This document shows positions 29,704-39,991 of a stretch of DNA of 64,000 bases, piece after piece. Source of the DNA: Roseovarius autotrophicus (lineage in GTDB: Bacteria > Pseudomonadota > Alphaproteobacteria > Rhodobacterales > Rhodobacteraceae); contig NZ_JAGQDH010000003.1 in the NCBI RefSeq assembly GCF_018069895.1, positions 186,001 to 250,000 on the forward strand. Direction: 5' to 3'. How positions within the stretch are numbered: position 1 is the stretch's first letter; every line of letters starts with the position of its first letter. The position numbers and the translations under genes were made by a program. Under the pieces are notes generated by a model. It was given only the letters and a program-made list of their open reading frames with translations. It searched no databases and was not told the origin of the DNA.

Positions 29704-31176
29704 TCACACGCTCATGCAGATGTATTTCATCTCGAGAAACTCGTCGATGCCGTGATGGCTGCCCTCGCGGCCAAGACCGGATTGCTTGACGCCGCCGAAG
29801 GGCGCGACCTCGGTCGAGATGATGCCGGTGTTGACGCCGACGATCCCGTATTCGAGCGCCTCGGCCACCCGTGTGACGCGGCTCAGGTCGCTTGCGTAGA
29901 AATAGGAGGCAAGGCCGAAGATCGTGTCATTGGCCATGGCGATCACGTCATCGACGGTCTCGAAGCGGAACAGCGGCGCGAGGGGGCCGAAGGTCTCGTC
30001 GGTGGCGACAAGCATATCCTGCGTCACATCGGTGAGGATGGTGGGCGGCAGGAAATGGCCTGGCCCCTGCTCGGGCGTGCCGCCGCCCATGAGCACGCTC
30101 GCGCCCTTGGCGGTGGCGTCGGCGACGTGTTCCTGCACCTTCACGATGGCATCGGCATTGATCAGCGGGCCAAGCGTCGTGCCCTCGTCGAACCCGTCGC
30201 CCATGCGCAGCTTTTCCACCGCCACCTTGAGCTTGGCGGCGAAGGCGTCATAGACGCCCGATTGCACATAGATGCGGTTGGCGCAGACGCAGGTCTGGCC
30301 GTTGTTGCGGAACTTGCACAGGATCGCGCCCTCGACGGCGGCATCGAGATCGGCGTCGTCAAAGACGATGAAGGGTGCGTTGCCGCCAAGCTCCATCGAG
30401 CATTTCATCACCTGATCGGCGGCCTGACGCAAAAGGATGCGGCCCACTTCGGTCGAGCCGGTGAAGGTCAGCTTGCGCACGCCGGGATTTTCACAAAATT
30501 CCTTGCCCACCTCGGAGGAGCGCGAGGAGGGCACGATGTTGAACACGCCTGCCGGGATTCCTGCGCGCTCTGCCAGAACGCCCAGAACGGTGGCCGAAAG
30601 CGGCGTCTCGGCGGCAGGCCGCCCGATGAAGGCGCAACCGGCGGCAAGCGCGGGCGCGGCCTTGCGCGTGATCATGGCGTTGGGGAAGTTCCACGGCGTG
30701 ATCGAGGCGGCGACGCCGATGGGCTGCTTGATCACGGTGATGCGCTTGTCGCGCTGGTGGCCGGGGATGGTCTCGCCATAGATGCGCTTGGCCTCCTCGG
30801 CGAAAAACTCGACGAAAGAGGCGCCATAGGCGATCTCGCCCTTGGCCTCGGCCAGCGGCTTGCCCTGTTCGGCGGTGAGGATCACGCCCAGATCGTGCTG
30901 ATTCTCCATCATCAGGTCGAACCATTTGCGCAGCACGGCGGCACGTTCCTTGCCGGTCCATTGCGCCCAATCCTTCTGTGCTGTTTCGGCGACGGCGATG
31001 GCGCGGGCGACCTGCGCGCGGCTGAGATCGGCCACATGGGCGATGACATCGCCGCGCGCGGGGTTCATCACCTGAAACGTGCCGTTGTCGCCATCCACCC
31101 ATTGCCCGCCCACATAGGCGCGCTCGGCCAGAAGGCCGGGATCTTTCAGCATGGATTTGAGATCGGTCGTGGTCAT
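29704..31176 (-). CDS. gabD: Succinate-semialdehyde dehydrogenase (NAD(P)+)
   Basis: 490 residues from ATG 31174-31176, with GGAGGGAG upstream. This aldehyde dehydrogenase has NAD(P)-binding ITPWNFPNAMI, the catalytic Glu in ELGGNAPFIVFDDAD, catalytic Cys in NNGQTCVCANRIYVQ and the EVFGP-like block ETFGPLAPLF. The CVC pattern and PIGVAASITPWNFP are typical of GabD. It oxidises succinate semialdehyde to succinate at the end of the 4-aminobutyrate route. It is divergent from the hydrolase gene at 31263. Confidence 0.88.
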   Translation of the reverse strand: MTTTDLKSMLKDPGLLAERAYVGGQWVDGDNGTFQVMNPARGDVIAHVADLSRAQVARAIAVAETAQKDWAQWTGKERAAVLRKWFDLMMENQHDLGVILTAEQGKPLAEAKGEIAYGASFVEFFAEEAKRIYGETIPGHQRDKRITVIKQPIGVAASITPWNFPNAMITRKAAPALAAGCAFIGRPAAETPLSATVLGVLAERAGIPAGVFNIVPSSRSSEVGKEFCENPGVRKLTFTGSTEVGRILLRQAADQVMKCSMELGGNAPFIVFDDADLDAAVEGAILCKFRNNGQTCVCANRIYVQSGVYDAFAAKLKVAVEKLRMGDGFDEGTTLGPLINADAIVKVQEHVADATAKGASVLMGGGTPEQGPGHFLPPTILTDVTQDMLVATDETFGPLAPLFRFETVDDVIAMANDTIFGLASYFYASDLSRVTRVAEALEYGIVGVNTGIISTEVAPFGGVKQSGLGREGSHHGIDEFLEMKYICMSV

Positions 31177-31262
31177 GGCGTCTCCCTCCGTCATGTCATT
31201 TTGTCTCGCGCAGTGAGACCAGCTTGCGTAAGGAATGTCTAGGGCCAGAGGAGGGGATTGAG

Positions 31263-32048
31263 ATGGCGGAACTGGACGATGCCTATGCCAACGTGCCGCA
31301 TATTCCGGGCGGTGCGCAGTATCCGGCGCGCTGGACAGTGGCGGCCGCGGCATTTCGCGCGCGGATCGGCGCGCGGGCGGAGCTTGGCCTGTCTTATGGC
31401 GACGGCGCGCGGCAGGCGTTTGACCTTTTCCATCCGGCGGGAGAGGCGCAGGGGCTGTGTGTCTTTGTGCATGGCGGCTACTGGCTGCGGTTCGACCGGT
31501 CGTTCTGGTCGCATCTGGCGGCGGGCCCGCTGGCGCGGGGCTGGGCGGTGGCCATGCCGTCCTATGACCTTTGTCCCGAGGTGCGGATCGCCGACATCAC
31601 GCGGCAGATCGCGAAGGCCGTGAGCGTGGCGGCGGGGCGCGTGGCCGGGCCGGTGGCACTGGCGGGGCATTCGGCGGGCGGGCATCTGGTGGCGCGCATG
31701 GCGGTGGCGGGGGTGCTGCCCTCGACGATGGCGGCGCGGCTGCGCCATGTCATGCCGATCTCGCCGGTGTCGGACCTGCGGCCCTTGTTGCAAACCTCGA
31801 TGAACGCCGATTTCTGCCTTGATATGGCGGGCGCCGAGGCGGAAAGCCCGGTGCTGATGCAGCCCATGGCCGTGCCGGTCACGGTCTGGGTGGGCGGGGA
31901 TGAACGCCCCGTGTTCCTGGATCAGGCGCGGTGGCTGGCCGAGGCCTGGAGCGCGCCGCTGGAGATCGCGCAAGGCGAGCACCATTTCAACGTGATCGAG
32001 CCGTTGGCCGATCCGGCAAGCGCGATGGTGGCGCGGCTTCTGGGCTGA
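31263..32048 (+). CDS. Alpha/beta hydrolase, arylformamidase-like
   Basis: 261 residues from ATG 31263, with GAGGAGGGG upstream; an alternative start 39 bases earlier has none. The oxyanion-hole motif HGGYW and nucleophile elbow GHSAGGHL are those of the esterase/kynurenine formamidase group of alpha/beta hydrolases. The catalytic Asp probably lies in WVGGDERPVF and the His in GEHHFNVIEPL. Substrate is not established; kynurenine formamidase is possible but no other tryptophan-degradation genes are nearby. Confidence 0.78.
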   Translation: MAELDDAYANVPHIPGGAQYPARWTVAAAAFRARIGARAELGLSYGDGARQAFDLFHPAGEAQGLCVFVHGGYWLRFDRSFWSHLAAGPLARGWAVAMPSYDLCPEVRIADITRQIAKAVSVAAGRVAGPVALAGHSAGGHLVARMAVAGVLPSTMAARLRHVMPISPVSDLRPLLQTSMNADFCLDMAGAEAESPVLMQPMAVPVTVWVGGDERPVFLDQARWLAEAWSAPLEIAQGEHHFNVIEPLADPASAMVARLLG

Positions 32049-32146
32049 GACGCACGGGGCGGTGCGCACGGAGCGTTCAGGATTTGGCAAGACCTCGCCC
32101 GGAGTTTGGGCACGTCCCTGTGATGTCCTGAACCCGGAGTGCCCCG

Positions 32147-33433
32147 ATGCAAGATCAGTCCCCGCGCCTTGCGCTGCCCTTCATCCTGCCCTCGCAGGCA
32201 CAGAAGCATGTTACCCATAACGAGGCGCTGAGCCGTCTCGACATGGCCGTGCAACTGGCCGTGGAGGGGATCGGCGCGGCCACGCCCCCGGCCCTGCCCG
32301 AGGAGGGGCAGATCTGGGCGCTGGGGTCTGCGCCCACGGGGGGCTGGGCCGGACAGGCGGGAATGCTGGCCGGGTTCATGAACGAGGCCTGGCAGTTCAT
32401 GGCGCCGGGCGAGGGATGGCTTGCCCTCGACAAGAGCGACGGGCGGCTGTTCCGGCGTGCGGGCGGCGATTGGGTGGCGATCGCGCCGCCGGTGCTCGAC
32501 AATCTCGACGGGGTGGGGATCAACGCCAGCCACGACGCGGTGAACCGGCTGGCGGTTTCGTCGCCTGCGACGTTGTTCAACCACGAAGGCGGGGGCCATC
32601 AGCTCAAGATCAACAAGGCGGCGGCGGGCGAGACGGCAAGCCTGCTGTTTCAGACCGGCTTTGGCGGGCGGGCCGAGATGGGCACGAGTGGAAACGACGA
32701 TTTCGCGATCAAGGTGAGTGTCGATGGCGGCACCTGGAGCACGGCGCTGCGCCTTGATGCGGCAAGCGGGCTGGCCACCGGCGCAGCGGTGCAGGCGGCT
32801 GCGGCGGATGCCACGCCGGGGCGGCTCTTGCGCACGGGGGCGTTTGGTTGGGGGCAGGATGGCGGGCAGGCAAGCCCCGCTCTGGCCGATCTTGACGATC
32901 CCGCGCAGCCCTCGGGCAGCTTTGCGGTGGGTGCGGCAACTTTGGGAGCGCGCCCCGCCGGGGCAACGGAGGGCGGGTGCCTTGTGCTGCGGCAGGGGGC
33001 AGGCGCGCTGGCACAGGTGTTTTTCGGGGCGGAGGGCACGGTGCTGGCGTTCCGGCTGTGGACGGGCGGCGCATGGGGCGGGTGGCAGGCGCTTCATGGC
33101 GGGCACAATGTGAGCCGGGTGAGCGGGGCGCAGGGCGAGGCGGTGCGCACCCCCGACGGCACGCAGATTTGCCAGCATGTGCTTGTGCTGGATGCTCCCG
33201 ATGTGGCGCAAGGCGCGATTTTTGCGGGGGCGTCGGAAACGGTCTGGACCTATCCCGCCGCCTTTGCCCCCGGCACGCGCCCGACACTTACGGCAAGCGC
33301 CACAACGGCGGAGGGCGTCTGGATCACGGCGCGGGCAGGCAATGCCTCCTCTGGTGCGCTCCGCGCCATGGCGGCGCAGGCACAAGGCAGCGCGCCCGAG
33401 GTGATGGTGACGGCGGTGGGGCGCTGGGCCTGA
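32147..33433 (+). CDS. DUF2793 protein (phage tail/GTA-spike-like)
   Basis: 428 residues with GGAG before the ATG. The N-terminal 130 residues form the DUF2793 domain (LPFILPSQAQKHVTHNEALSRLD, shown for SQAQKHVTHNEAL; GWLALDKSDGRLFRR). A Gly/Ala-rich region and a beta-rich C-terminus (FFGAEGTVLAFRLWTGGAWGGWQ, shown for RLWTGGAWGGW) resemble phage tail-fibre-type modules. DUF2793 proteins occur in Rhodobacteraceae, some tied to gene transfer agent spikes. No other phage or GTA gene is present here, so it is an orphan. Function is inferred only. Confidence 0.7.
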   Translation: MQDQSPRLALPFILPSQAQKHVTHNEALSRLDMAVQLAVEGIGAATPPALPEEGQIWALGSAPTGGWAGQAGMLAGFMNEAWQFMAPGEGWLALDKSDGRLFRRAGGDWVAIAPPVLDNLDGVGINASHDAVNRLAVSSPATLFNHEGGGHQLKINKAAAGETASLLFQTGFGGRAEMGTSGNDDFAIKVSVDGGTWSTALRLDAASGLATGAAVQAAAADATPGRLLRTGAFGWGQDGGQASPALADLDDPAQPSGSFAVGAATLGARPAGATEGGCLVLRQGAGALAQVFFGAEGTVLAFRLWTGGAWGGWQALHGGHNVSRVSGAQGEAVRTPDGTQICQHVLVLDAPDVAQGAIFAGASETVWTYPAAFAPGTRPTLTASATTAEGVWITARAGNASSGALRAMAAQAQGSAPEVMVTAVGRWA

Positions 33434-33454
33434 GCCTGAGGCCCGCGCACGCCC

Positions 33455-34231
33455 TTACTTGTCGCGGAACTGCGCCTGACGCTTTTCGGCGAAGGCGGCC
33501 ATGCCCTCTTTCTGGTCCTCGGTGGCAAAAAGCGAGTGGAACACGCGCCGCTCGAACAGAAGCCCCTCACGCAGCGTGGTCTCGTAAGAGCGGTTCACGG
33601 CCTCTTTCGCCGCCATGACCGAAATCATCGACTTCTCTGCGATCCTGTGAGCCGCCGACATCGTTTCTTCCATGAGCTTTTTCACGGGGACCACGCGGCT
33701 GACCAGTCCTGCGCGCTCGGCCTCCTCGGCATCCATGAAACGGCCCGTGAGGTTCATGTCCATCGCCTTGGACTTGCCCACCAGCCGGGTCAGGCGCTGC
33801 GTGCCGCCAAGCCCGGCAATGACCCCGAGGTTGATCTCGGGTTGGCCGAATTTCGCGGTGTCCGAGCAGATGATGAAATCGCACATCATCGCCAGTTCGC
33901 ACCCGCCGCCAAGCGCATAGCCCGAGACGGCGGCGATGATCGGCTTGCGGATGCGCATGATGGCGTCGCTGTCGGCGGTGAAGAGGTCTTCGGTGAAGAC
34001 ATCGACAAAGCTCTTGTCGCTCATCATCTTGATGTCGGCCCCGGCGGCAAAGGCCTTCTCCGAGCCGGTCAGCACGATGCAGCGCACCTTGTCGTTGGTC
34101 TGTGCCTCCGAGAGCGCCTCGGCCAGTTCCGACATCAGCTGATCGTTGAGCGCGTTGAGCGCGTCGGGGCGATTGAGTTTGATGAGGGCGACGTGGTCTT
34201 CTATTTCGACGATGATCGTCTCATAGGCCAT
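33455..34231 (-). CDS. Enoyl-CoA hydratase (crotonase)
   Basis: 258 residues, the classical crotonase length. CoA/oxyanion blocks are [11 protein letters not shown] and [15 protein letters not shown]. The two catalytic glutamates correspond to CELAM and [16 protein letters not shown]. It hydrates short-chain trans-2-enoyl-CoA to 3-hydroxyacyl-CoA in beta-oxidation. It lies 63 bases upstream of the mutM stop on the same strand but its function is unrelated. It could also supply crotonyl-CoA towards Ccr, which is inference. Confidence 0.9.
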   Translation of the reverse strand: MAYETIIVEIEDHVALIKLNRPDALNALNDQLMSELAEALSEAQTNDKVRCIVLTGSEKAFAAGADIKMMSDKSFVDVFTEDLFTADSDAIMRIRKPIIAAVSGYALGGGCELAMMCDFIICSDTAKFGQPEINLGVIAGLGGTQRLTRLVGKSKAMDMNLTGRFMDAEEAERAGLVSRVVPVKKLMEETMSAAHRIAEKSMISVMAAKEAVNRSYETTLREGLLFERRVFHSLFATEDQKEGMAAFAEKRQAQFRDK

Positions 34232-34294
34232 GGATTCAGCTTTCCTTGGTTTCGCTCGACCCGAGTCATTACCATGTCGGGGCTGTCGTTCAAC

Positions 34295-35146
34295 CTATCT
34301 TTGACAGCGCGGGCAGTAGAAGCTCGACCGCGCGGATTGCACGAGGCGGGCGATCTGTCCCCCGCAGCCGGGTTTTCGGCAGGGTGCGCCCTCGCGTCCA
34401 TAGACGTCAAAGGCGTGCTGGAAATAGCCCAGTTCGCCATCGGCCTGCCGGTAATCGCGCAAGGAAGAGCCGCCCGCGGCAATGGCGTCGGCCAAGACGT
34501 CGCGGATGGCCGAGGTCAGGCGCGCGATGCGGGTCGGGCCAAGCGTCCCTGCCCCGCGGCGCGGCGATATGCCCGCCCGAAAAAGCGCCTCGCAGACATA
34601 GATATTGCCCAGGCCCGCCACGATCCGCTGATCGAGCAGCGCGGCCTTGATGGGGGTGCGCCTGCCGTCGAGGGCGGTGGCAAGGTGGGCCTCGTGAAAG
34701 CCGTTGCCAAGCGGTTCCGGCCCGAGTTTCGCCAGCAGCGGATGTGTCTCGGCCGTTGCGGTGGCCATCAGGTCCATCGCGCCAAAGCGGCGGGGATCGT
34801 TGAAGGTGATGCGCGCGCCGCTGGCCATGTCGAACACCACATGATCGTGTTTCTCGGGCGCGGGGTGGTCATGGACGAACCGCCCGACAGGGGCGCCGGA
34901 AACCAGCATCCGCCCCGACATGCCGAGATGGATGAGCAGCGTCTCGGCCCGGTCGAGATCGGCCAGCAGATATTTCGAGCGCCGCCGCAGCGCCAGCACC
35001 CGCGCGCCGGTGAGTCGCGCCGCCATGTCCTGCGGAAAGGGCCAGCGCAGATCGGGGCGGTTGATCGCCGCGTGCGCGATCACCTGCCCCTCCATCACCG
35101 GCGCAAGGCCGCGGCGGACGGTTTCAACCTCTGGCAATTCCGGCAT
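34295..35146 (-). CDS. mutM: Formamidopyrimidine-DNA glycosylase
   Basis: 283 residues from ATG 35144-35146, fixed by the catalytic N-terminus (M)[13 protein letters not shown], where Pro2 is the Schiff-base nucleophile and Glu3 is essential. It has the H2TH region ([20 protein letters not shown], shown for [13 protein letters not shown]) and a C-terminal zinc finger (CRKPGC, then FYCPRCQR). It excises 8-oxoguanine and formamidopyrimidines and nicks the DNA. It is divergent from ubiE. Confidence 0.96.
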   Translation of the reverse strand: MPELPEVETVRRGLAPVMEGQVIAHAAINRPDLRWPFPQDMAARLTGARVLALRRRSKYLLADLDRAETLLIHLGMSGRMLVSGAPVGRFVHDHPAPEKHDHVVFDMASGARITFNDPRRFGAMDLMATATAETHPLLAKLGPEPLGNGFHEAHLATALDGRRTPIKAALLDQRIVAGLGNIYVCEALFRAGISPRRGAGTLGPTRIARLTSAIRDVLADAIAAGGSSLRDYRQADGELGYFQHAFDVYGREGAPCRKPGCGGQIARLVQSARSSFYCPRCQR

Positions 35147-35175
35147 GATGGCCCCCGGCGCGCGCAAGCGGCGCA

Positions 35176-35203
35176 TTGTAACCCCCGTTGAGCAACCTAT
35201 AAG
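35176..35203 (+). promoter_or_regulatory. Possible sigma-70 promoter of ubiE-ubiB
   Basis: TTGTAA at 35176-35181, a 16-base spacer, then TATAAG at 35198-35203, about 40 bases ahead of the ubiE start. Sequence match only. Confidence 0.45.
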
Positions 35204-35242
35204 AAGGGCGGGACCAGTGATGAGCAAGCCCCGGAGCGCGGC

Positions 35243-35986
35243 ATGAACGAGAAAACCACCCATTTCGGATTTCAGGACGTGCCCGAATCGGAGAAGGCGG
35301 CGCGCGTGCGCGGGGTCTTCGGATCGGTCGCGTCGAAATACGATGTGATGAACGACGCGATGAGTTTCGGCATCCACCGCATCTGGAAGGACGCGATGAT
35401 GGACTGGCTCGCGCCGCGCGCGGGCCAGCGGCTTCTGGATGTGGCGGGGGGGACGGGGGATATCGCCTTCCGGTTCCTGCGGCGCGCCGGAAGCGGCCAT
35501 GCCACGGTGCTTGACCTGACCGAGCCGATGCTGGTGGAGGGGCGCAAGCGCGCCGAGGCCGAGGCGCTGGCGGACAGTCTCGACTGGGTGGTGGGCGATG
35601 CGATGGCGCTGCCCTTCGAGGATAACAGTTTCGACGTCTACACGATCAGTTTCGGCATCCGCAACGTGACCCGCCCGCAAGAGGCGCTGAACGAGGCGTT
35701 TCGGGTGCTGCGCCCCGGCGGGCGGCTGATGGTGCTGGAATTCAGCCAGATTCCCAATGACCTGATGCAGAAGGTCTATGACCTCTATTCCTTCAACATC
35801 ATCCCGCGGCTGGGGCAGGCGATCGCGCGGGATCGTGACAGTTATCAGTATCTGGTCGAATCGATCCGCCGCTTTCCCGATCAGGAGACATTTCTGGGCA
35901 TGGTGCGCGCGGCAGGGTTCGGGAACGCGAAATATCGCAATCTTTCCATGGGCATCGCCTGCCTGCATTCGGGGTGGAAGATTTGA
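35243..35986 (+). CDS. ubiE: Ubiquinone/menaquinone biosynthesis C-methyltransferase UbiE
   Basis: 247 residues. Class I SAM methyltransferase: motif [12 protein letters not shown], family signature [18 protein letters not shown], and [11 protein letters not shown] with LEFSQIPN. It methylates the benzoquinol ring in ubiquinone synthesis. Its stop overlaps the ubiB start, so the two quinone genes are translationally coupled. Confidence 0.96.
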   Translation: MNEKTTHFGFQDVPESEKAARVRGVFGSVASKYDVMNDAMSFGIHRIWKDAMMDWLAPRAGQRLLDVAGGTGDIAFRFLRRAGSGHATVLDLTEPMLVEGRKRAEAEALADSLDWVVGDAMALPFEDNSFDVYTISFGIRNVTRPQEALNEAFRVLRPGGRLMVLEFSQIPNDLMQKVYDLYSFNIIPRLGQAIARDRDSYQYLVESIRRFPDQETFLGMVRAAGFGNAKYRNLSMGIACLHSGWKI

Positions 35987-37515
35987 GGGGGCCGCATAAC
36001 CTCTTGCGGCTCATCCGCACTGGCGCAACGCTGGAGCGCACGGGCGCCATGGCCCTCATCATGGAGGCGTTCGAGGCGCCGCCGTTGGTGCGCGCGACGA
36101 TGCGGGCGCTTGCCTGGCCGTTTCAATGGCTGGGCGACCGGGGCGATCCGGCCATGCCGCCGGCGGTGCGCGCGCTGTCGGCGCTTGGGCCGGCCTATAT
36201 CAAGTTCGGCCAGATCCTGTCGACGCGGCCCGATCTGGTGGGCGAGGGGCTGGCGGACCAGTTGCGCGTCCTGCAGGACAAGCTGCCGCCCTTTGCCACC
36301 GATGAGGCGCAGCGATCCGTGGCCGCGGAGCTTGGCCGCCCGGTGGGCGAGATATTCGACGACTTCAGCCCGCCGGTGGCGGCGGCCTCGATCGCGCAGG
36401 TGCACAAGGCACGGCTGCGCGAAAGCGGCGAGGCGGTGGCGGTCAAGGTGCTGCGTCCCGGTATCGAGCGCGCCTTTCGCCGCGACATCGACGCCTTCTA
36501 TTTCGCCGCGCGCATGGTCGAACTGCTTGCGCCTGCCGCGCGGCGGCTGCGGCCCACGGATGTGATCGCACATTTCGAGGGCGTGGTGATGGGCGAACTC
36601 GATCTGCGGCTCGAGGCATCCTCGGCCTCGGAATTCGCGGTCAATACGAAGAGCGACGAGGGGTTCCAGTTGCCAAAGGTGCATTGGCACCTGTCCTCGC
36701 GCCGGGTGATGACGATGGGCTGGGCCGACGGGCTGCCGCTTGGGGACAATGCCGCACTCGACGCGGCGGGGCATGACCGGGTCGCGCTTGGGGCGCGGGT
36801 GCTGCAACTCTTTCTCAGCCACGCGCTGCGCGACGGCTATTTCCATGCCGACATGCATCAGGGCAACCTCAAGGTGGCTGCCAATGGCGACATCATTGCC
36901 TATGATTTCGGGATTATGGGCCATATCGACGAATATACCCGGCGCGTCTATGCCGAGATCCTTTATGGCTTTATCAAGCGCGATTACCGGCGCGTGGCGG
37001 AGGTGCATTTCGAGGCCGGATATGTGCCGGCCGACCGGGATGTGGACGCCTTTGCCCGCGCGCTGCGCGCGGTCGGCGAGCCGATCTTCGGCATGGACGC
37101 GAGCCGCATCTCGATGGGCAGTCTCCTGAGTTATCTATTTGAAGTTACAGAGAAATTCGGGATGGAAACGCGCACCGAGCTGATCCTTTTGCAGCGCACG
37201 ATGGTGGTGGTGGAAGGGGTCGCGCGCTCGCTCGATCCGCAGATCAACATCTGGCAGGTCGCCCGGCCTGTGGTCGAGGATTACATCCGTCAGTCCATGG
37301 GGCCGCGGGCGGCGCTGCGCGATCTGGGGCGGACGGCGCTGGTTCTGTCGCGATACGGCTCTCGCTTGCCCGGTCTGCTCGAGGCGGCGCTGATCCGGCA
37401 GGCGCATCCGCCGGTCGCCGTTGCCGCCCGCCGCTGGCCCGCGCGTCTGATCTGGTCCGGTGCCGGCGCGGTCGTGGGTGGCGCCGTGGCCATCATGGCG
37501 CTGACGCTTGTTTAG
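35983..37515 (+). CDS. ubiB: UbiB, ABC1-type kinase-like protein of ubiquinone synthesis
   Basis: 510 residues from TTG 35983, which overlaps the ubiE TGA (TTGA); a GTG nine bases earlier is an alternative, and the conserved start [20 protein letters not shown] favours TTG. Family motifs: [14 protein letters not shown] (KxGQ), the Ala-rich loop [19 protein letters not shown] (Lys), [10 protein letters not shown] and AYDFGIMG. Two C-terminal hydrophobic stretches anchor it to the membrane. It is an atypical kinase/ATPase required for ubiquinone biosynthesis. It ends 15 bases before the convergent flgD. Confidence 0.94.
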   Translation: MRGPHNLLRLIRTGATLERTGAMALIMEAFEAPPLVRATMRALAWPFQWLGDRGDPAMPPAVRALSALGPAYIKFGQILSTRPDLVGEGLADQLRVLQDKLPPFATDEAQRSVAAELGRPVGEIFDDFSPPVAAASIAQVHKARLRESGEAVAVKVLRPGIERAFRRDIDAFYFAARMVELLAPAARRLRPTDVIAHFEGVVMGELDLRLEASSASEFAVNTKSDEGFQLPKVHWHLSSRRVMTMGWADGLPLGDNAALDAAGHDRVALGARVLQLFLSHALRDGYFHADMHQGNLKVAANGDIIAYDFGIMGHIDEYTRRVYAEILYGFIKRDYRRVAEVHFEAGYVPADRDVDAFARALRAVGEPIFGMDASRISMGSLLSYLFEVTEKFGMETRTELILLQRTMVVVEGVARSLDPQINIWQVARPVVEDYIRQSMGPRAALRDLGRTALVLSRYGSRLPGLLEAALIRQAHPPVAVAARRWPARLIWSGAGAVVGGAVAIMALTLV

Positions 37516-37530
37516 CAACGCCCGACCGGA

Positions 37531-38208
37531 TCAGGGCGTGGATGGCCGCAGGCCGAGCACCTCGCCCGCGCCGACGCCCTGGCCTGTTTCGAGGACGAGG
37601 CGCACCTCGCCCCGGTCGAGGCGCGCCTCGTCGATCCGGGCATGAAGATGAGCCTCGTGGCGTGCGATCGTATCGCCCCGCGCGAGTGAGTGCGCCGTGA
37701 TCCGGTAGGTGCCGTCCGGCAGCGGAAGCCCGGACGGATCGCGGCCGTCCCAGATCACAGGGCCGCTTCGGGGCGCGATGGCCATGCGCTGCACGATCCC
37801 GCCGAGGTCATTGGTCACGATCAGTTCGGCGGCATCGGCCCCTTGCGCGACCGTTGCGCTCAGCGACACAGGTGCGCCTGCAAAGCGCACAGGCGCGGCC
37901 ACTTCGGCCTCCAATCCGATCCAGCCGGCGAGTTGCCCCATGCCAAGCGTTGCCATCTGCGCAGCAAGACCGGCCAGCAGATCATTGGTCAGCACCTGTT
38001 GCTCGACCGAAGAGAAGGTGGCCAGTTGCACCGCGAAATCAGCCGAATCGATCGGATTGAGCGGGTCCTGATTGCGCATCTGCGTGGTGAGCATGCGCAG
38101 GAAGGTCTCGAAATCGGAACTGAGCGCGCTGGCGGTCGAGGGGCCGGGCGGCGCGGCGCTGGCGGTGGGGATGGCCGTCGAAGGGGGAATTGCGGTCAGC
38201 GGTTCCAT
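37531..38208 (-). CDS. flgD: Flagellar hook-capping protein FlgD
   Basis: 225 residues with AAAGGAG ahead of ATG 38206-38208. The N-terminal hook-cap domain is FETFLRMLTTQMRNQDPLNP and FAVQLATFSSVEQQ (each under 20 residues). The C-terminal part is a FlgD Ig/tudor-like region (IVQRMAIAPRSGPVIWDGRD, shown for WDGRD; LPDGTYRITA). It caps the growing hook and directs FlgE assembly. It follows fliK on the same strand, 114 bases downstream. Confidence 0.92.
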   Translation of the reverse strand: MEPLTAIPPSTAIPTASAAPPGPSTASALSSDFETFLRMLTTQMRNQDPLNPIDSADFAVQLATFSSVEQQVLTNDLLAGLAAQMATLGMGQLAGWIGLEAEVAAPVRFAGAPVSLSATVAQGADAAELIVTNDLGGIVQRMAIAPRSGPVIWDGRDPSGLPLPDGTYRITAHSLARGDTIARHEAHLHARIDEARLDRGEVRLVLETGQGVGAGEVLGLRPSTP

Positions 38209-38322
38209 GCGTGCTCCTTTCGGGGGCTGTTCGGGATTTGTCCGGTCGGCGGGCCGGCAGCGTCTGATGCGGCAGCCCCCGTGCCGGTTCGGTCAGGATG
38301 CGGTGATGCGCCGTCATGGCTG

Positions 38323-39594
38323 TCACAGGCGGATATCCAGCCGGTCATCCAGCGTGACCAGGACGGATCCGGGCATGTCGGGAAGATCGGTGGCGTTGAC
38401 GAGGGGGGCAGGGGCGCGGCTGGACTCTGCCTGGTGCCGGTCATTCCTTTCGGTGTCGCCCTGCGGGAACACGAACCGGGCGTTGTCATAGCCACTTTGG
38501 TGCAGGTCCCGGGATAGCAGGTCGATGTTGCGGCGCATGAGTTCCAAGGTTTCGCCCCGGTCGGCGAGGAGGGTGACGGTCAGGGCACCGTCAATGACGC
38601 TCAGGCGCATGCGGACCTGCCCCAGTTCTTCGGGGTCAAGCCGCAGTTCGGTGGATTTGCGCCCGTCTGCCATGGTCCGGATCAGCGCGGCGGCAACCTG
38701 CGCCATGGCATGTTGTGGCATCTGTGCGGCCTGGGTCAGCGCCGCCGACTGAAGCGCGACCGGGGCCGGACCGGGGGCTGCCGGATCTGTCCGGGCGTCC
38801 GGGGTGATGTCGGCCGGTGCCACGGTGTCGATCCGGGCATCGCCCGCCATGTCGGCATTGGTCCGGTGTCCGGATATCCAGGCCAGGCCGGGTTGTGTCG
38901 CCAGCGGTGCCGTTGGCGAGCCGCCCCGGCCAGGAGCCTCGCGGCTGTCGGCATGGCGGGCCAGCCCGAGCGCCCGTTCGATCGTGGTCCCTGCGCCATG
39001 GAGCAAGGTGGTGCCCGGGGGTGCGGGCGATGCGGCGCGTGGCGATGCGGGCGCGTTTTGCGGACCCTCCCGCACCGTGGCAATGCCGGGCAGGGGAAGG
39101 CGCCCAAGAGGCGCGCGCGTGTCCGGATCGGCGTTGGTCCATGTCGGCGAAAGGGACGTTACCCGCGCGTCAGTCAATTGTGCGCCCCGTGGCGGGGTGG
39201 TTGCGGCGGCCGGTGGTTCGGTCAGGTCGCGTGCCTGTGGTCCGGGCGCATCCGCTGCCCGTTCATGCCCGGAAACGGTGACCGGCTGCGGACCGGGTCG
39301 CGGCTCCTGACCCTGACGCGGCCCCATGACCGCCCCGGCCAGCAGGTCGTTATCCGGCTCCTCCCTATGCGCGGGCAGACCGGCCCCCATGGCAGGGTCT
39401 GATGCTGGTTCGTCCCTGTTGTCCCGGGGCAGCGGCCCTTGCGGCCCGGCCCCGCCCTCTTGCGCCGTCTCAGGTTTGGCGGACACCTCATCGGCCATGA
39501 AGGCCGAAAAGATCGCACCGTTCCGGGCCGAGGGCACGCCGCTCCTCTGAAAGCTGACGAGCAGCGCAGGCTGATTTTCCGTGACTGTCAACAT
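38323..39594 (-). CDS. fliK: Flagellar hook-length control protein FliK
   Basis: 423 residues. The N-terminal 300 residues are Pro/Ala/Gly-rich and low complexity, as in the FliK ruler. The C-terminal switch domain is STELRLDPEELGQVRMRLS, then ALTVTLLADRGETLELMRR and LLSRDLHQSGYDN, the standard Flg_hook signature. It measures hook length and switches export from hook to filament substrates. It is upstream of flgD and divergent from the flgJ-like gene. Confidence 0.92.
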   Translation of the reverse strand: MLTVTENQPALLVSFQRSGVPSARNGAIFSAFMADEVSAKPETAQEGGAGPQGPLPRDNRDEPASDPAMGAGLPAHREEPDNDLLAGAVMGPRQGQEPRPGPQPVTVSGHERAADAPGPQARDLTEPPAAATTPPRGAQLTDARVTSLSPTWTNADPDTRAPLGRLPLPGIATVREGPQNAPASPRAASPAPPGTTLLHGAGTTIERALGLARHADSREAPGRGGSPTAPLATQPGLAWISGHRTNADMAGDARIDTVAPADITPDARTDPAAPGPAPVALQSAALTQAAQMPQHAMAQVAAALIRTMADGRKSTELRLDPEELGQVRMRLSVIDGALTVTLLADRGETLELMRRNIDLLSRDLHQSGYDNARFVFPQGDTERNDRHQAESSRAPAPLVNATDLPDMPGSVLVTLDDRLDIRL

Positions 39595-39682
39595 GCGGGT
39601 TTTCCGGTTGCGACTCGAACCATCGAACCTTGCCGGAACCCGGTTACCAGTTCTTTACGGCTTTGCGGTTTGATGGGGTGAA

Positions 39683-39991
39683 ATGCAGACAATTCGAGGT
39701 ATTCCCGTGACAGAGTCGATCATTTTCCCAATCGCCACAGATGTGACGCCCAGGCCGGCGCACTCCGAGCTGCGTCGCGCCGCCGAGGGGTTGGAGGCCA
39801 GCTTTCTGGCCGAGATGCTCAGATCCGCCGGTCTTGGCGAGCAGACCAACAGTTTCAGCGGCAGCACCGGCGAGGCGCAGTTCGCCTCGTTCCAGCGTGA
39901 GGCGCTGGCACAGGAGATCGTGCGCAAGGGGGGCCTTGGGCTGGCTGCCCTGATTGCTGCTTCCTTGCAGGAGCGTGGTCATGGCGAATGA
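39683..39991 (+). CDS. FlgJ-like rod-binding protein
   Basis: 102 residues. It has the rod-binding domain of FlgJ (LRRAAEGLEASFLAEMLRSAG, shown for AAEGLEASFLAEMLRSAG; FASFQREALAQEIVRKGGLGLA). The muramidase domain found in enterobacterial FlgJ is absent, the usual state in alphaproteobacteria, where peptidoglycan cleavage is by a separate enzyme. It overlaps the next gene by 11 bases. Confidence 0.87.
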   Translation: MQTIRGIPVTESIIFPIATDVTPRPAHSELRRAAEGLEASFLAEMLRSAGLGEQTNSFSGSTGEAQFASFQREALAQEIVRKGGLGLAALIAASLQERGHGE

